Source of the DNA: Streptosporangium sp. NBC_01495
GTDB lineage: Bacteria > Actinomycetota > Actinomycetes > Streptosporangiales > Streptosporangiaceae
Assembly (NCBI RefSeq): GCF_036250735.1
Contig: NZ_CP109430.1
Location: forward strand, 1,736,001 to 1,800,000
DNA length: 64,000 nucleotides
Direction of reading: 5' to 3'
Part shown: positions 52,557 to 61,700 of the stretch, in pieces
Layout: every line of letters begins with the position of its first letter
Numbering within the stretch: position 1 is the stretch's first letter
Made by a program: the position numbers and the translations under genes
Notes under the pieces: generated by a model
Databases searched by the model: none
The model's input: only the letters and a program-made list of their open reading frames with translations
What the model was told of the DNA's origin: nothing

Positions 52557-52898
52557 GTGGTCGGCGTGTCACGTCGGCTGGTGCGGGAAGTCCTCGTCGC
52601 CTGGGGCATCTCCGCCGTGGCGGAGGACGTGACCATGGTGGTGTCCGAGCTGGTGAGCAACGCGGTCGTGCACGGGAAGGCGCCGATCACGCTCTCGCTG
52701 CACCGGCACGGGCGGATCGTGTGCGGGGAGGTCACCGACCACAGCGTCGTGTGGCCGAGCCCGCTCCCGGCGGGCCCGGACGCGGAGCACGGTCGCGGGC
52801 TGGCGATCGTCGCGGCGTACGCGGACCGGTGGGGTGTCGAGTCGGCGCCGCAGGGCAAGACCGTCTGGTTCGTCTGCGTGGAGCCGGGATCTCGATGA
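52557..52898 (+). CDS. HATPase (RsbW-like) of the WhiJ-type module, 5' end damaged
   Basis: 113 aa from GTG 52557, short for the family (usually 130-150). The GHKL ATPase shows VVSELVSNAVVHGKAPITLS (N box) and HGRGLAIVAAYADRWG (G box), as in RsbW-like anti-sigma kinases. Just upstream an in-frame ESPADPA reads like its normal N-terminus and then runs into IS sequence, so the IS probably removed the original start. Its stop overlaps the next gene (ATGA). Confidence 0.7.
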   Translation: MVGVSRRLVREVLVAWGISAVAEDVTMVVSELVSNAVVHGKAPITLSLHRHGRIVCGEVTDHSVVWPSPLPAGPDAEHGRGLAIVAAYADRWGVESAPQGKTVWFVCVEPGSR

Positions 52899-53122
52899 GC
52901 GGCCCGCTGTCCGTCCTGGACATGTTCGGCGACGTGCGCGTCTGCGTGCGGTGCGGCGCCTGTATCGTCACGCTGGCCGCCGCCGTACGTATGATCTGGG
53001 CCGACATCACGGACGACGTACTTCCGGCCGAGGCCGTCGAGCAGATCACCGCGCCGGTCGCCGATGTCTGGGTCGACGTGCTGTGCAACCCGTCCTGCCC
53101 GCCGGGCGGCCACGAGCCGTAA
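52895..53122 (+). CDS. Small four-cysteine protein
   Basis: 75 aa from ATG 52895, overlapping the ATPase stop (ATGA), so it belongs to the WhiJ-type module. CVRCG at about residues 16-20 and CNPSC near residue 67 could form a metal site; the middle is hydrophobic and acidic (VRMIWADITDDVLPAEAVEQ). No known family. A shortened copy lies at 42066-42266. Confidence 0.7.
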   Translation: MSGPLSVLDMFGDVRVCVRCGACIVTLAAAVRMIWADITDDVLPAEAVEQITAPVADVWVDVLCNPSCPPGGHEP

Positions 53123-53310
53123 CCGGGCTGACCACGACGTCACCGTGCCGGGCGACCCTCCCCTTGGGAATCCCCGACGGGCCGGAATCCGCTTCTCCAC
53201 CGGCGGCATCAGCATGGCCGGCGTGTCGGGCAGGTCGTCGGCGGTCTCGGTGGACACCATCCCGCAGCCGATGTCCACGCCGACCGCTGACGAGATGATC
53301 GCGCCATCGG
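52912..53310. repeat. Repeat B, copy 2
   Basis: Matches 42059-42446. It contains the small four-cysteine gene and part of rtcB on the opposite strand. Identity stops near 53310, 25 bp before the imine-reductase-like gene. Confidence 0.92.
53150..53310 (-). pseudogene. Internal fragment of rtcB
   Basis: About 50 codons: SAVGVDIGCGMVSTETADDL and PPVEKRIPA, including the metal-binding Cys region. Start and most of the protein are missing. In copy 1 the fragment extends to the start codon. Confidence 0.75.
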
Positions 53311-53334
53311 TATCAAGAGCCACGCTGACGAGCT

Positions 53335-54213
53335 TCAGTTGCGCATGATCTCGATCAGGCTGGCATAGCTGTCCTTGCCGTGTCCCGCAGCGATGCCCTT
53401 GGATGTCAGCGCTCTGATGAGTTGCGGCAGGGCCGTGTCCAGACCGTGTTCCTCGCTGGCGTGCACGAGGTGGTCCATCAACGGTGCGTCCAGTTCGAGC
53501 CACTCCTCGTCCCCGGGATACTCACGCGCGTCAACCTGCCAGGCATAGTCAGTGATGACCTCCGTGATGGTCGTCGACAGCCAGTGCTGCAGGAGAGGAG
53601 CCACTGTCCTGGCCTGAACCTGGGCCGTTCCCAGCAATGCGACAGTGTGCAGGAAGCCGGTCAGCGTCGCCCAGGCGAAGTTGAGCATCGCCAGGTCATA
53701 GAGCGCGGCGACGCCGGCGTCCGGCCCGAGGTAGGTCGCGCCACCCAACTGCCCGAGTACTGCTGCGTGACGATTGAACACCTCCTCGGAACCGCTGTAG
53801 ACGAGCACCGTGTCGTGCTTGCCGACGTGCTCGGGATGAGCCATCAATGCACCGTCCAGGTAACAGCCGCCGCCGTTCACCAGCCAGGTGGCGGTCTCGC
53901 GGGCCTGCGCGCTCGTTCCGGATGTGAGGTTGACCACGTCATGGACCGCATGCCGGTCGGCACGTTCGAGGATGCGCCGCGCCGCTTCGTAGTCCTCGAC
54001 GCAGAGGATGATCAGCGCCGCGGCCGCGAACGCCACCTCCAGGGAACCGGCTCGTGACGCGTCGGCCGCGACATGCTCCTTGTCCGACTGGCCGGCCTCA
54101 TCCCAAACCGTCACGGTGTTGCCCGCCGCCGCGAGTGCCGAGGCCAGGGCCGCGCCCCTCGCGTTCAGCCCGATCACTGTGATCCGCACACCTGCGTGGT
54201 CCGTATTCGACAT
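53335..54213 (-). CDS. NADPH-dependent imine reductase-like protein
   Basis: 292 aa from ATG 54213 (GGGAG 7 nt upstream; ATG 54237 also in frame). Rossmann motif ITVIGLNARGAALASALAAAG (GLxxxGxxxA variant), then LNLTSGT-like VVNLTSGTSAQARETA and the hydroxy-acid-dehydrogenase-like helical C-terminal domain. Length and layout match imine reductases (IREDs) of actinomycetes. The loop DGALMAHPEHVG is the usual substrate-side region. The natural substrate is unknown. It is divergent from a sigma factor gene. Confidence 0.83.
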   Translation of the reverse strand: MSNTDHAGVRITVIGLNARGAALASALAAAGNTVTVWDEAGQSDKEHVAADASRAGSLEVAFAAAALIILCVEDYEAARRILERADRHAVHDVVNLTSGTSAQARETATWLVNGGGCYLDGALMAHPEHVGKHDTVLVYSGSEEVFNRHAAVLGQLGGATYLGPDAGVAALYDLAMLNFAWATLTGFLHTVALLGTAQVQARTVAPLLQHWLSTTITEVITDYAWQVDAREYPGDEEWLELDAPLMDHLVHASEEHGLDTALPQLIRALTSKGIAAGHGKDSYASLIEIMRN

Positions 54214-54490
54214 GGGTTCTCCCGCACTTTCGCTCATGGCCCGTGATGGCCGCAACGGACGCCCGGTGCGGACACGTCTCCTCCGTCGGTGTCGACGTTT
54301 CCGCACCCCAAAAGGCTTCGGCCTTCCGTGCTGACGGCCGTACCGTTATGACCATCCGAACTCGGGCGATTCACCGGTTCCCGGGCGATGAATTTGGGCC
54401 ACCGCGCCGGTCTACATTGAAAAGGATCTGTCGGGACCAGGGGGCGACCATGGCGTGCACGACGTATACCTGGACCGGGAGGCCGGCTCG

Positions 54491-55468
54491 ATGACCATCA
54501 CCGCGATGCCGGACCGCGACTTCGCCCGCATGACCGACACCTACCGGCGGGAACTACTGGTCCACTGTGCCCGCATGCTCGGCTCGGCAGAGGAGGCGGA
54601 GGACCTCGTCCAGGAGACGTATCTACGCGCGTGGCGGTCCTACCGCGATTTCGAAGGTCGCTCGTCGGTGCGTACCTGGCTGTACCGCATCGCCACCAAC
54701 GTCTGCCTCACCGCCCTGGACGCGCGAGGGCGTCGGCCTCTGCCAACCGGCCTGGACGGTCAGCCCGCCGTCACGCGGTCCCCACGGACACCGGCTGAGG
54801 AATCGGCGTGGCTGGAGCCGATGGGCACGGTCGTGTTCGGTGTGGAGCCCGTCAACCCGGCCGCGATGGTCCAGTCCCGGGCCTCGGTACGGCTCGCCCT
54901 GGCGGCAGCCTTGCGCCATCTGTCACCACGGCAGCGAGCAGTGCTGATTCTGCGCGAGGTGCTGGACTTCCGTGCGGTCGAGGTGGCCGAAATGCTCGAG
55001 ACGTCGAGCGTCGCGGTCAACAGCATGTTGCAGCGGGCGCGGGCGCGGCTCTCCGCGGCGGCTCTCACGCCCGACCACATCGGCGAGCCTGGTAGCGGGT
55101 GTGAACGGGACGTGCTCGACCGCTATGTCGCGGCCTTCGAGAAGGGCGACCTCGCCGCCTTGACGCGGTTGCTCACCACCGATGTCGTGTGCGAGCTGCC
55201 GCCCGACCCCGACACGTTGGCGGGTCGCGACGCCATCATCCGTTACCTCGCCACCGAATGTCCCGCGTTCGGCGCCTGCAAGCTGGTCCGCACCTCCTAC
55301 AAGGGGAGGCCGGCGTTCGCCACGTACGTCCGGGGCGACGATGGCGTGTACCGGCCCTACTCTCTCGACGTGCTCACCATCACTGGGCCGGGCGTCTCGC
55401 GGATCGAATCCCTTCAGGATCCCGCGCTGCTGTCCACCTTGACGAGTACCCGGCTCGGGCGCGCCTGA
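54491..55468 (+). CDS. ECF sigma factor with SnoaL-like C-terminus (SigG/SigX5 type)
   Basis: 325 aa from ATG 54491 with GGGAGG 8 nt upstream. Region 2: LGSAEEAEDLVQETYLRAWR and VRTWLYRIATNVCLTAL. Region 4: LSPRQRAVLILREVLDF, then EVAEMLETSSVAVNSMLQRA. A roughly 120-aa SnoaL/NTF2-like domain follows (YVAAFEKGDLAALTRLLTTD). Such fused domains probably replace an anti-sigma factor. It may transcribe the divergent imine reductase, but no promoter evidence is visible. Confidence 0.87.
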   Translation: MTITAMPDRDFARMTDTYRRELLVHCARMLGSAEEAEDLVQETYLRAWRSYRDFEGRSSVRTWLYRIATNVCLTALDARGRRPLPTGLDGQPAVTRSPRTPAEESAWLEPMGTVVFGVEPVNPAAMVQSRASVRLALAAALRHLSPRQRAVLILREVLDFRAVEVAEMLETSSVAVNSMLQRARARLSAAALTPDHIGEPGSGCERDVLDRYVAAFEKGDLAALTRLLTTDVVCELPPDPDTLAGRDAIIRYLATECPAFGACKLVRTSYKGRPAFATYVRGDDGVYRPYSLDVLTITGPGVSRIESLQDPALLSTLTSTRLGRA

Positions 55469-55775
55469 CGACGAGCCGGTACCCCGCGCCACCGGTGGAC
55501 GGCGCCGGCCCGAACAGGGTGGAGTCCGTGGGGGCCCTCCCCGAAGTGTGGACACCTTGAGTACCGGCTCGCGGGCACCTGCGGCGTGGCCTCGGTAAAC
55601 GTCTCCACCGGGCAGTCGGAACTCGCGCACTCACCCCGAACTGGGCCGACGCGCCCAACCCACGTCTTTGTCCCCGCCCGCCATCGAATTTCCCTGGATT
55701 GCACCCCACCGTCGGGCAACCGGCCGCCATGACCGATGCGTCTGTACCGTCAGCGGACCAACGGAAGGCAACTAG
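55469..55775. other. Intergenic region between two sigma genes
   Basis: No gene is supported here. cgagccggtac (55472) and gtaccggctcg (55561) form an inverted repeat with a 78-nt gap. The 3' part presumably holds the promoter of the SigE-type operon; no reliable box can be named. Confidence 0.5.
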
Positions 55776-56258
55776 GTGGCCGATAGGGCTATATTTCAGG
55801 ACTTCGTGGTGACGCGGTCCGACCGGCTCCTGCGCTTCGCGTACCTCCTCACCCACAACTGGGCCACAGCCGAGGACCTCCTGCAGGAATCTCTGGCCAA
55901 GGCGTGGTTCGCCTGGCCGGGCATCGATGAGCCGGAGGCGTATGTGCGGCGCGTGCTCGTCACGACCTACACCTCATGGTGGCGCAGACGGTGGCGCCGG
56001 GAACTGCCCGTCGACGGCCTGCCGGAGAAGCCGGTGCACGACCAGGTCGCGGACGAGCGGGCGGCGCTCTGGCAGGCGGTGGGCCGACTTCCCGCCCGGC
56101 AGCGCGCGGTGATCGTGCTGCGCTTCTACGAGGACCTCCCGGTGGCCGAGGTGGCCCAGCTCATCGGCTGCAACCCCGGGACGGTCAAGAGCCAGACCGC
56201 CAAGGCGCTGGCCAAGCTGAGAATCGACGAGTCGGTGGTTATGGAGCTGCAAAGGTGA
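55776..56258 (+). CDS. SigE-family ECF sigma factor
   Basis: 160 aa from GTG 55776. Region 2: RFAYLLTHNWATAEDLLQES then LAKAWFAW; region 4: LPARQRAVIVLRFYEDLPVA and EVAQLIGCNPGTVKSQTAKA. Matches the Streptomyces SigE-family group. It is coupled to the next gene (GTGA), which probably encodes its membrane regulator. Confidence 0.88.
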   Translation: MADRAIFQDFVVTRSDRLLRFAYLLTHNWATAEDLLQESLAKAWFAWPGIDEPEAYVRRVLVTTYTSWWRRRWRRELPVDGLPEKPVHDQVADERAALWQAVGRLPARQRAVIVLRFYEDLPVAEVAQLIGCNPGTVKSQTAKALAKLRIDESVVMELQR

Positions 56259-57268
56259 CCGTAGAGAATCTCCGCGACGTACTGCGCGAGCACGCCGACC
56301 CGCTGCCGCCGCCGAACCCGTCGCGCGACGAACAGGTACGCGACCGCGTGCGAAGGACCCGGGCGCGCAGGCGGATCGCGGTGGGCGCGGTGGGCACGGC
56401 CGTCGTGGCGGCGGTGGCACTGGCCGTGCCGCTCCTGCCCGCCACGCCGCGGCCCGAGACCACCATGACGGTCTCGGGCAGGCCCATGCCCGTGCTGCCG
56501 GAGCGGTTCACCTCGGCGGACGGCACAGGCTACCGGCTCGTGGCCAGGACCGCGATCGAGAAGACGGGCAATGCCAAGGCCACGCTCAAGGTCCCCTACA
56601 CCGGCAAGCCGCTGGACGTCGGCGGCATGTGCGTGGGGCCGGACGACAGCCCGCCGCGAATCGAGGTCGAGGGGTCTCGGCTGCGCATACCGGTCTCGTT
56701 CATGAACTGTGATCGGGAGCTGCGGCTGCAGCCGCTGGACGTCCCCGAAGGCGCCACGGAGGTGACGGTCACTTTCAACACGGTGACCACCGGCGGGGGT
56801 TGCTCCCAGAGGAAGCCGGGCGGTCCGTGCGTCCCCCTGGCGCGCGCGCATGGCTCGTGGGTGCTGGGCGTATACGAGTGGACACCACCCGCACGACCGG
56901 TCACGCCCGAACCACTGCGAAACATCCCCGAGAAGATAGGCAAGTGGCAACTCACCGAAACGAAAGGCGGCCTCTGGCCGCAGGACACCACGGCCACCTT
57001 CAAGGTCGGCGGTAAGGCGGGCAGGGTCGCCCTCGACCAGCTCTGCTCGGGCGAGCTGGCCACGCGGCTGCGGTTCAGCTTCAGGGCGAACGGTCAGAGC
57101 GGGGGCTCCATCAGTAGTTGCGGTGTCTGGACCTCAGGCAAGTTCCCGATGGCGATGAACGAGCTCTACCTGACCGAGCCCACCACCATCACCGTGGAGC
57201 TCTCCATGGTCGGTCAGTCCACCAACCGCCCGATCCGGTGGTCGGCCGGCCTGTTCGAGCGATCGTAG
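56255..57268 (+). CDS. Membrane protein coupled to the sigma factor (putative anti-sigma)
   Basis: 337 aa from GTG 56255. A cytoplasmic N-terminus of about 50 residues (LRDVLREHADPLPPPNPSRD) is followed by one helix (AVGAVGTAVVAAVALAVPLL) and a large external beta-rich domain with several Cys. This layout and the overlap with the sigma gene suggest an anti-sigma-like sensor, although no zinc-binding anti-sigma motif is seen. Confidence 0.72.
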   Translation: MTVENLRDVLREHADPLPPPNPSRDEQVRDRVRRTRARRRIAVGAVGTAVVAAVALAVPLLPATPRPETTMTVSGRPMPVLPERFTSADGTGYRLVARTAIEKTGNAKATLKVPYTGKPLDVGGMCVGPDDSPPRIEVEGSRLRIPVSFMNCDRELRLQPLDVPEGATEVTVTFNTVTTGGGCSQRKPGGPCVPLARAHGSWVLGVYEWTPPARPVTPEPLRNIPEKIGKWQLTETKGGLWPQDTTATFKVGGKAGRVALDQLCSGELATRLRFSFRANGQSGGSISSCGVWTSGKFPMAMNELYLTEPTTITVELSMVGQSTNRPIRWSAGLFERS

Positions 57269-57443
57269 GAACATGTCCACCTCGGCCGGCTCCGCCTCGA
57301 CGTCGACGTTGATGACGCCGAAGAAGTTGATGTTGTCGCTGTGGCCGGGAGAGATGTGCGACAAGATCTCGTCGCCCACCTCCCGGCCCCTGTGAGCGCA
57401 ACTCCAGCACCGCTCGCGAACAATGTCTTGAACTGACAAAGTC

Positions 57444-58667
57444 CTACCGGGCGACGCCTGGGGCGCCGGAGGGCCTGCGCCAGTTGGTGAACCAGCGCAG
57501 CAGCCACTCCACGGGCCCGTAGCGGTGACGGCGCAGCCACCACAGGCTCCAGACGGCCTGCGCGGCGAAGATGCCGACGCCGATCGACACGACACAGAAC
57601 GGGCTGAGCTGGTCGACCAGGCTCAGCCCGTACCCGGTGAAGATCAGTGAGCTGATCAGCGACTGCCCCAGATAGTTCGTCAGCGCCAGCCTGCCGGGCG
57701 CCGCGAACGCCCCGGCCAGACGCGGCACCGCCGGGAGCAGGCGCAGCAGCGTGGCGGCGTAGGCCGCGGCCAGCAGCGGCGCGGTGACCAGGTTCACCGC
57801 CTGGCCGACCATGTGGTACGCGTGCCCGCCGCCCGACCAGGTCGAGTGCGCGTAGACCAGCGCCCCGGCGAGCCCGGCGGTGAACCCCGCCCACTGCAGC
57901 CGCCGCAGCGTGGCCGTGTGCTCGGACAGGTCGGTCAGCAGCCGCAGCTTGCCCACGGCGAGCCCGACCAGGCAGGCGGCGAGCACCGTTGGCCCCTGGA
58001 AGAAGACCCGCAGCACGAAGATCTTGGCGAGCCTGTGCAGGTGCTCATTGATGATCATGGATGCGGAGCCGTGCAGGGCCTGGTCCGACAGGGCGGCCTG
58101 CGCCGCGTTCTCCGAGACGGCCTCCGAGGCGTCGGTGCCCAGCACCGCGAGCACGGCCAGCAGCAGCACCCCCACGGCCAGCGCCACCGTCAGCGCGAGC
58201 GCGGCGATCACCGCGGTGCGCGGGGTGATCCGCCGCACCGCCAGCAGGACCAGCCCCACGATCGCGTACGTCGCCAGGATGTCACCGGGGAACAGAAGGA
58301 TCCCGTGGGCCAGGCCGAGCAGGAACAGCCCGCCCAGGCGGCGCAGGAACCTGGGCGCGAACGCCGCCGCCGACCTGCGGGCCGAGTCGATCTGGAGGGT
58401 GAAGCTGTAGCCGAACAGGAAGGCGAACAGCAGATAGAACTTGTTCTCGAAGAGCACCGAGACGACCCAGCGCACCTCCCAGTCGAGCGGCGCGGAGAAC
58501 GACGGCGCCGCCAGCCCCGCCATCCGGTATCCCGAGGCGAGATAGGTGATGTTGACCACCACGATGCCGAACAGCGCGAAACCGCGTAGCGCGTCGACCG
58601 CCGCGATCCGCCGCCCTGTGGCCCCGGTGGAGGTCCCCGCCCGGCCGCGGGGCTCCCCTGCGAGCAT
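57444..58667 (-). CDS. DUF418 family membrane protein
   Basis: 407 aa from ATG 58667 with GAAGGA upstream. About ten hydrophobic segments; the N-terminal IAAVDALRGFALFGIVVVNI is the DUF418 hallmark and the end has NYLGQSLISSLIFTGYG and WLLRWFTNWRRP. The family resembles acyltransferase-3-type membrane proteins; its function is not established. Single gene. Confidence 0.88.
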   Translation of the reverse strand: MLAGEPRGRAGTSTGATGRRIAAVDALRGFALFGIVVVNITYLASGYRMAGLAAPSFSAPLDWEVRWVVSVLFENKFYLLFAFLFGYSFTLQIDSARRSAAAFAPRFLRRLGGLFLLGLAHGILLFPGDILATYAIVGLVLLAVRRITPRTAVIAALALTVALAVGVLLLAVLAVLGTDASEAVSENAAQAALSDQALHGSASMIINEHLHRLAKIFVLRVFFQGPTVLAACLVGLAVGKLRLLTDLSEHTATLRRLQWAGFTAGLAGALVYAHSTWSGGGHAYHMVGQAVNLVTAPLLAAAYAATLLRLLPAVPRLAGAFAAPGRLALTNYLGQSLISSLIFTGYGLSLVDQLSPFCVVSIGVGIFAAQAVWSLWWLRRHRYGPVEWLLRWFTNWRRPSGAPGVAR

Positions 58668-58762
58668 CTGACCGTCCTTCGAGCAGCTTCGGGAAGTGCG
58701 TCCCCCCGGCGAACGGTGCCCAGTATGGCGCGGCCCGGCCGCCCGCCGAGAGACTTTGTTCC

Positions 58763-61700
58763 TTATTGAAGCTGGTACCCGATGACGATGAACCGCTCCG
58801 CGATCACCGCCACGGCCAGCACGAACGCGGGCACCGCGACGAACAGGATGCGCCTCCTCCTCCGCCTGGTCGCCTGGTCGTGGCCACGCAGGCGGACCAC
58901 CTCGTAGCCGAACAGCGCGATCCACGTCACGCCCAGCGCGGCCAGGCCGACCGGCGTCCAGGGCGAGGTCGGGTCGCTGCCGCCGAGCGGCACCCCCGGC
59001 TCGGGGATCTCGGCGCCCTCGGGGTAGGACCTCAGCGTGTAGACGGCCGCGTCCTCGCCGTTGAAGACCCGCTTGAGCTCCTTGCTGGCGTCGAGCGCGG
59101 CGCGGAACCGCGGTGCCCAGTCCGGCGGGAAGCCGTGGTTGAGCTGCAGGTATCCGGCCTGCCCGCGGGTGGCCACCAGATAGGTGTTGGGCGGCGACAC
59201 CCGGAGCTTGTCGATCACCGAGGAGAGCTGGGCCGGGTTCTTGTCCACCAGCACCTGCTGGTAGGAGATCTTGTCGAAGTCGCGTTCGCCCCACGGGATG
59301 CTCGGCGTGACCTCCTCGCCGAGCAGCGGGACCAGGTAGAGGACGCGGGCGCTCGGCTTGTCGTGTTCGTAGACGTAGTGCATCGCCGCGACCTCGCTGG
59401 CGGAGACCCGCTCGAACTGCTCGTTGCCGTAACGCGCGACCAGGAAGACCATCGCCAGCACCATGGCGCACCCCGCGGCCAGCAGCAGCGAGATCCGCCG
59501 GGTCAGCTCCGGGTTGAACCGGATGTTGCGCCTGCGGATCGGCACCGTCTCCTCCGGCGCGTCCTCGGTGCCCGCCGGGAGGTTCGGGAAGAAGGCGTAC
59601 GCGGCCAGGATGCAGGCGCCGGGCAGCGCGAACAGGTAGATGCGCAGGCCGATCTCGCCGCCGTAGTTCTGCAGGCCGAGTGCGAGCACGGGAACACACA
59701 GCAGCAGCAGGGCCGCGCGGTCGCCGACGCCGCGCCGCAGGCGGCGGAACAGTCCGGCGGCGGCCAGCGTCAGGATGACGCCGCAGATGCCCAGGCGGGC
59801 CATCAGGACGAGCGCGTGCTTGGGGTCGCTGCCGTCGATCCGGTCGCCGGTGTTGCTCTGGAGGTTCTCCAGGATCCGGCCCAGACCGCCGAAGAGCTGG
59901 TCGATGTGCCCGCTCCAGAAGGTGACCGTCTGGTAGCTGATCCAGGCCAGCACCATCAGGCCCAGGAAGAAGGGCAGCCCCCAGCTGAGCGAGGAGCGCC
60001 GGAGCAGGATCAGGCCGGTCAGCGCGCCGAGCATCATGAACGGGGTGATCTGGTGCGAGGCGGTCGCGGTCGCGAACAGGCCGATCAGCACGATCAGCAT
60101 GATGGCCCGGTCGTAGACGCCGGTGGAGTGGGGCAGCTCACCCGGTGTCAGCCCGTCCAGGCGGGCGAGCAGCCGCCGGATCGGCCCCTTGGCCGGCATC
60201 GGTTTGTCGCGCGGCTCCACCTTGCCGAACCAGCGCAGCACGATCGCCACGAAGGCCAGGTAGATCGCGTACGTGAAGCCCTGGGAGGAGAAGTAGTCCT
60301 GGCCGATCCACTGCACGATGACGAACAGCAGCGCGGCGAACCAGCGGGCCCTGGTGGTGGCGACGACCTGGCGCAGGATCAGCACGAACGGCAGGAGGTA
60401 CAGCAGGTTCGACAGCAGCGGAGTCCACCGCATGATCGTCGTCAGGTCGGTGACCCCGGCGGCCTTGGTGATGAACCCCACCAGCGCGAAGAACCCCGGC
60501 CACGCCAGACGGGCGTCGAGGATGGCGGAGGCCTCACCGGTGCGGTTGATGTACTCCACGAAGCCCGCGTGGACGTAGGCCGTGTGGAACCTGGCCTCGT
60601 CCTCGATCAGGGCCGCCGCCCCGTGCAGGGCGAAGGTGATCGCCGCGATCTGGAAGAGCAGCAGGAACTTGCGGTCGGTGTTCTGCGCGATCGTGACGAA
60701 GAACGCGACGAGCATCAGCAGGATCGCGGCGAACGCGGTCAGCGGCATCGCCGAGATCAGGCCCACACCGTCGATCTCGGTCAGGTCGACGCCCCGCAGC
60801 GGGCCCGGCGCCACGCGCAGGGCCAGCACGTACATGATCAGGCCCTCGACGGTGAGCAACGGCGGCAGCCACACCATGGCCGACCGCATCACGGTCTGCA
60901 GGCGCGAGGGCCCGGCGGTGGGCGTCGCGGCCGGCGGTCCGGGGGCGGCCACCGCGGACGGAGGCATGGACGGAGGCATGGCGCTGGTCGCCGGTACCGC
61001 CTTCCCCGCTCCCTTTCCCGTCCCGGAACCGGTCCCCGAGCTCCTCTGCGTGCCCTGTGGGGACTGATGGGCTGCCGGGGTTTCTGTGACCTCGGGGAGG
61101 GGCTCCGAGACTTCCAGGGGCTGCCTGGGCGCCCCGGAGGACCTTTCCCATGGCTCCTCCCCCGGAAGGCTCGGGGACTCCGAGGGCTTAGAGGGCTTCG
61201 AGGGGGCGGGGGGCGCCGTGGGAGGGGACGCGGCCCGGCCGGGCAGGCGAAGCTCCGTCGTGGTGTCGGCCCTGTCCTCGTCCTCGGGGTCCTCGGGGTC
61301 CTCGGGGTCCCCGGCGCGCGCGGGCGGGGCTCCGGCCGTCCCGGTTTCGGGAGCGTCGACGCGGGGCGGGGACATCGGGCGGAGGGGAAGCCGGATGATG
61401 GCGGTGACCTCGGGGTCGTCGTCATAGGCGCTCTCCTCCGGAGCGCCGTCCGCCTCGCCCGGGGTGTCGTCGCCGACGTCATCCGTGGAGTCCGGTGGCG
61501 TGGCGGCGTCGGCGTCGGCGTCGGTGTCATCCACGGAGCCTGGCGGCGTGGCGATGTCGGCGTCGTCCGCGGAGTCCGGCGGAGTGTCGTCATCGGCCGC
61601 GTCGTCAACCGGCGCGTCGTCGCCACGAGGGTCACCCCCCGGAGTCTCCTCGCCGCCGGACGTCTCGCCGGGAGTCTCGCGGCCGGGAGTCTCGCCGTAC

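Noticed and set aside
51100..52560. Clear terminal inverted repeats for the IS3 element
   Set aside because: Visual comparison of both borders did not give a convincing pair, so the IS limits are given as approximate.
55472..55571. Inverted repeat between sigma genes as a terminator
   Set aside because: The arms are 78 nt apart and match fragments of adjacent coding sequence; evidence is too thin to call.
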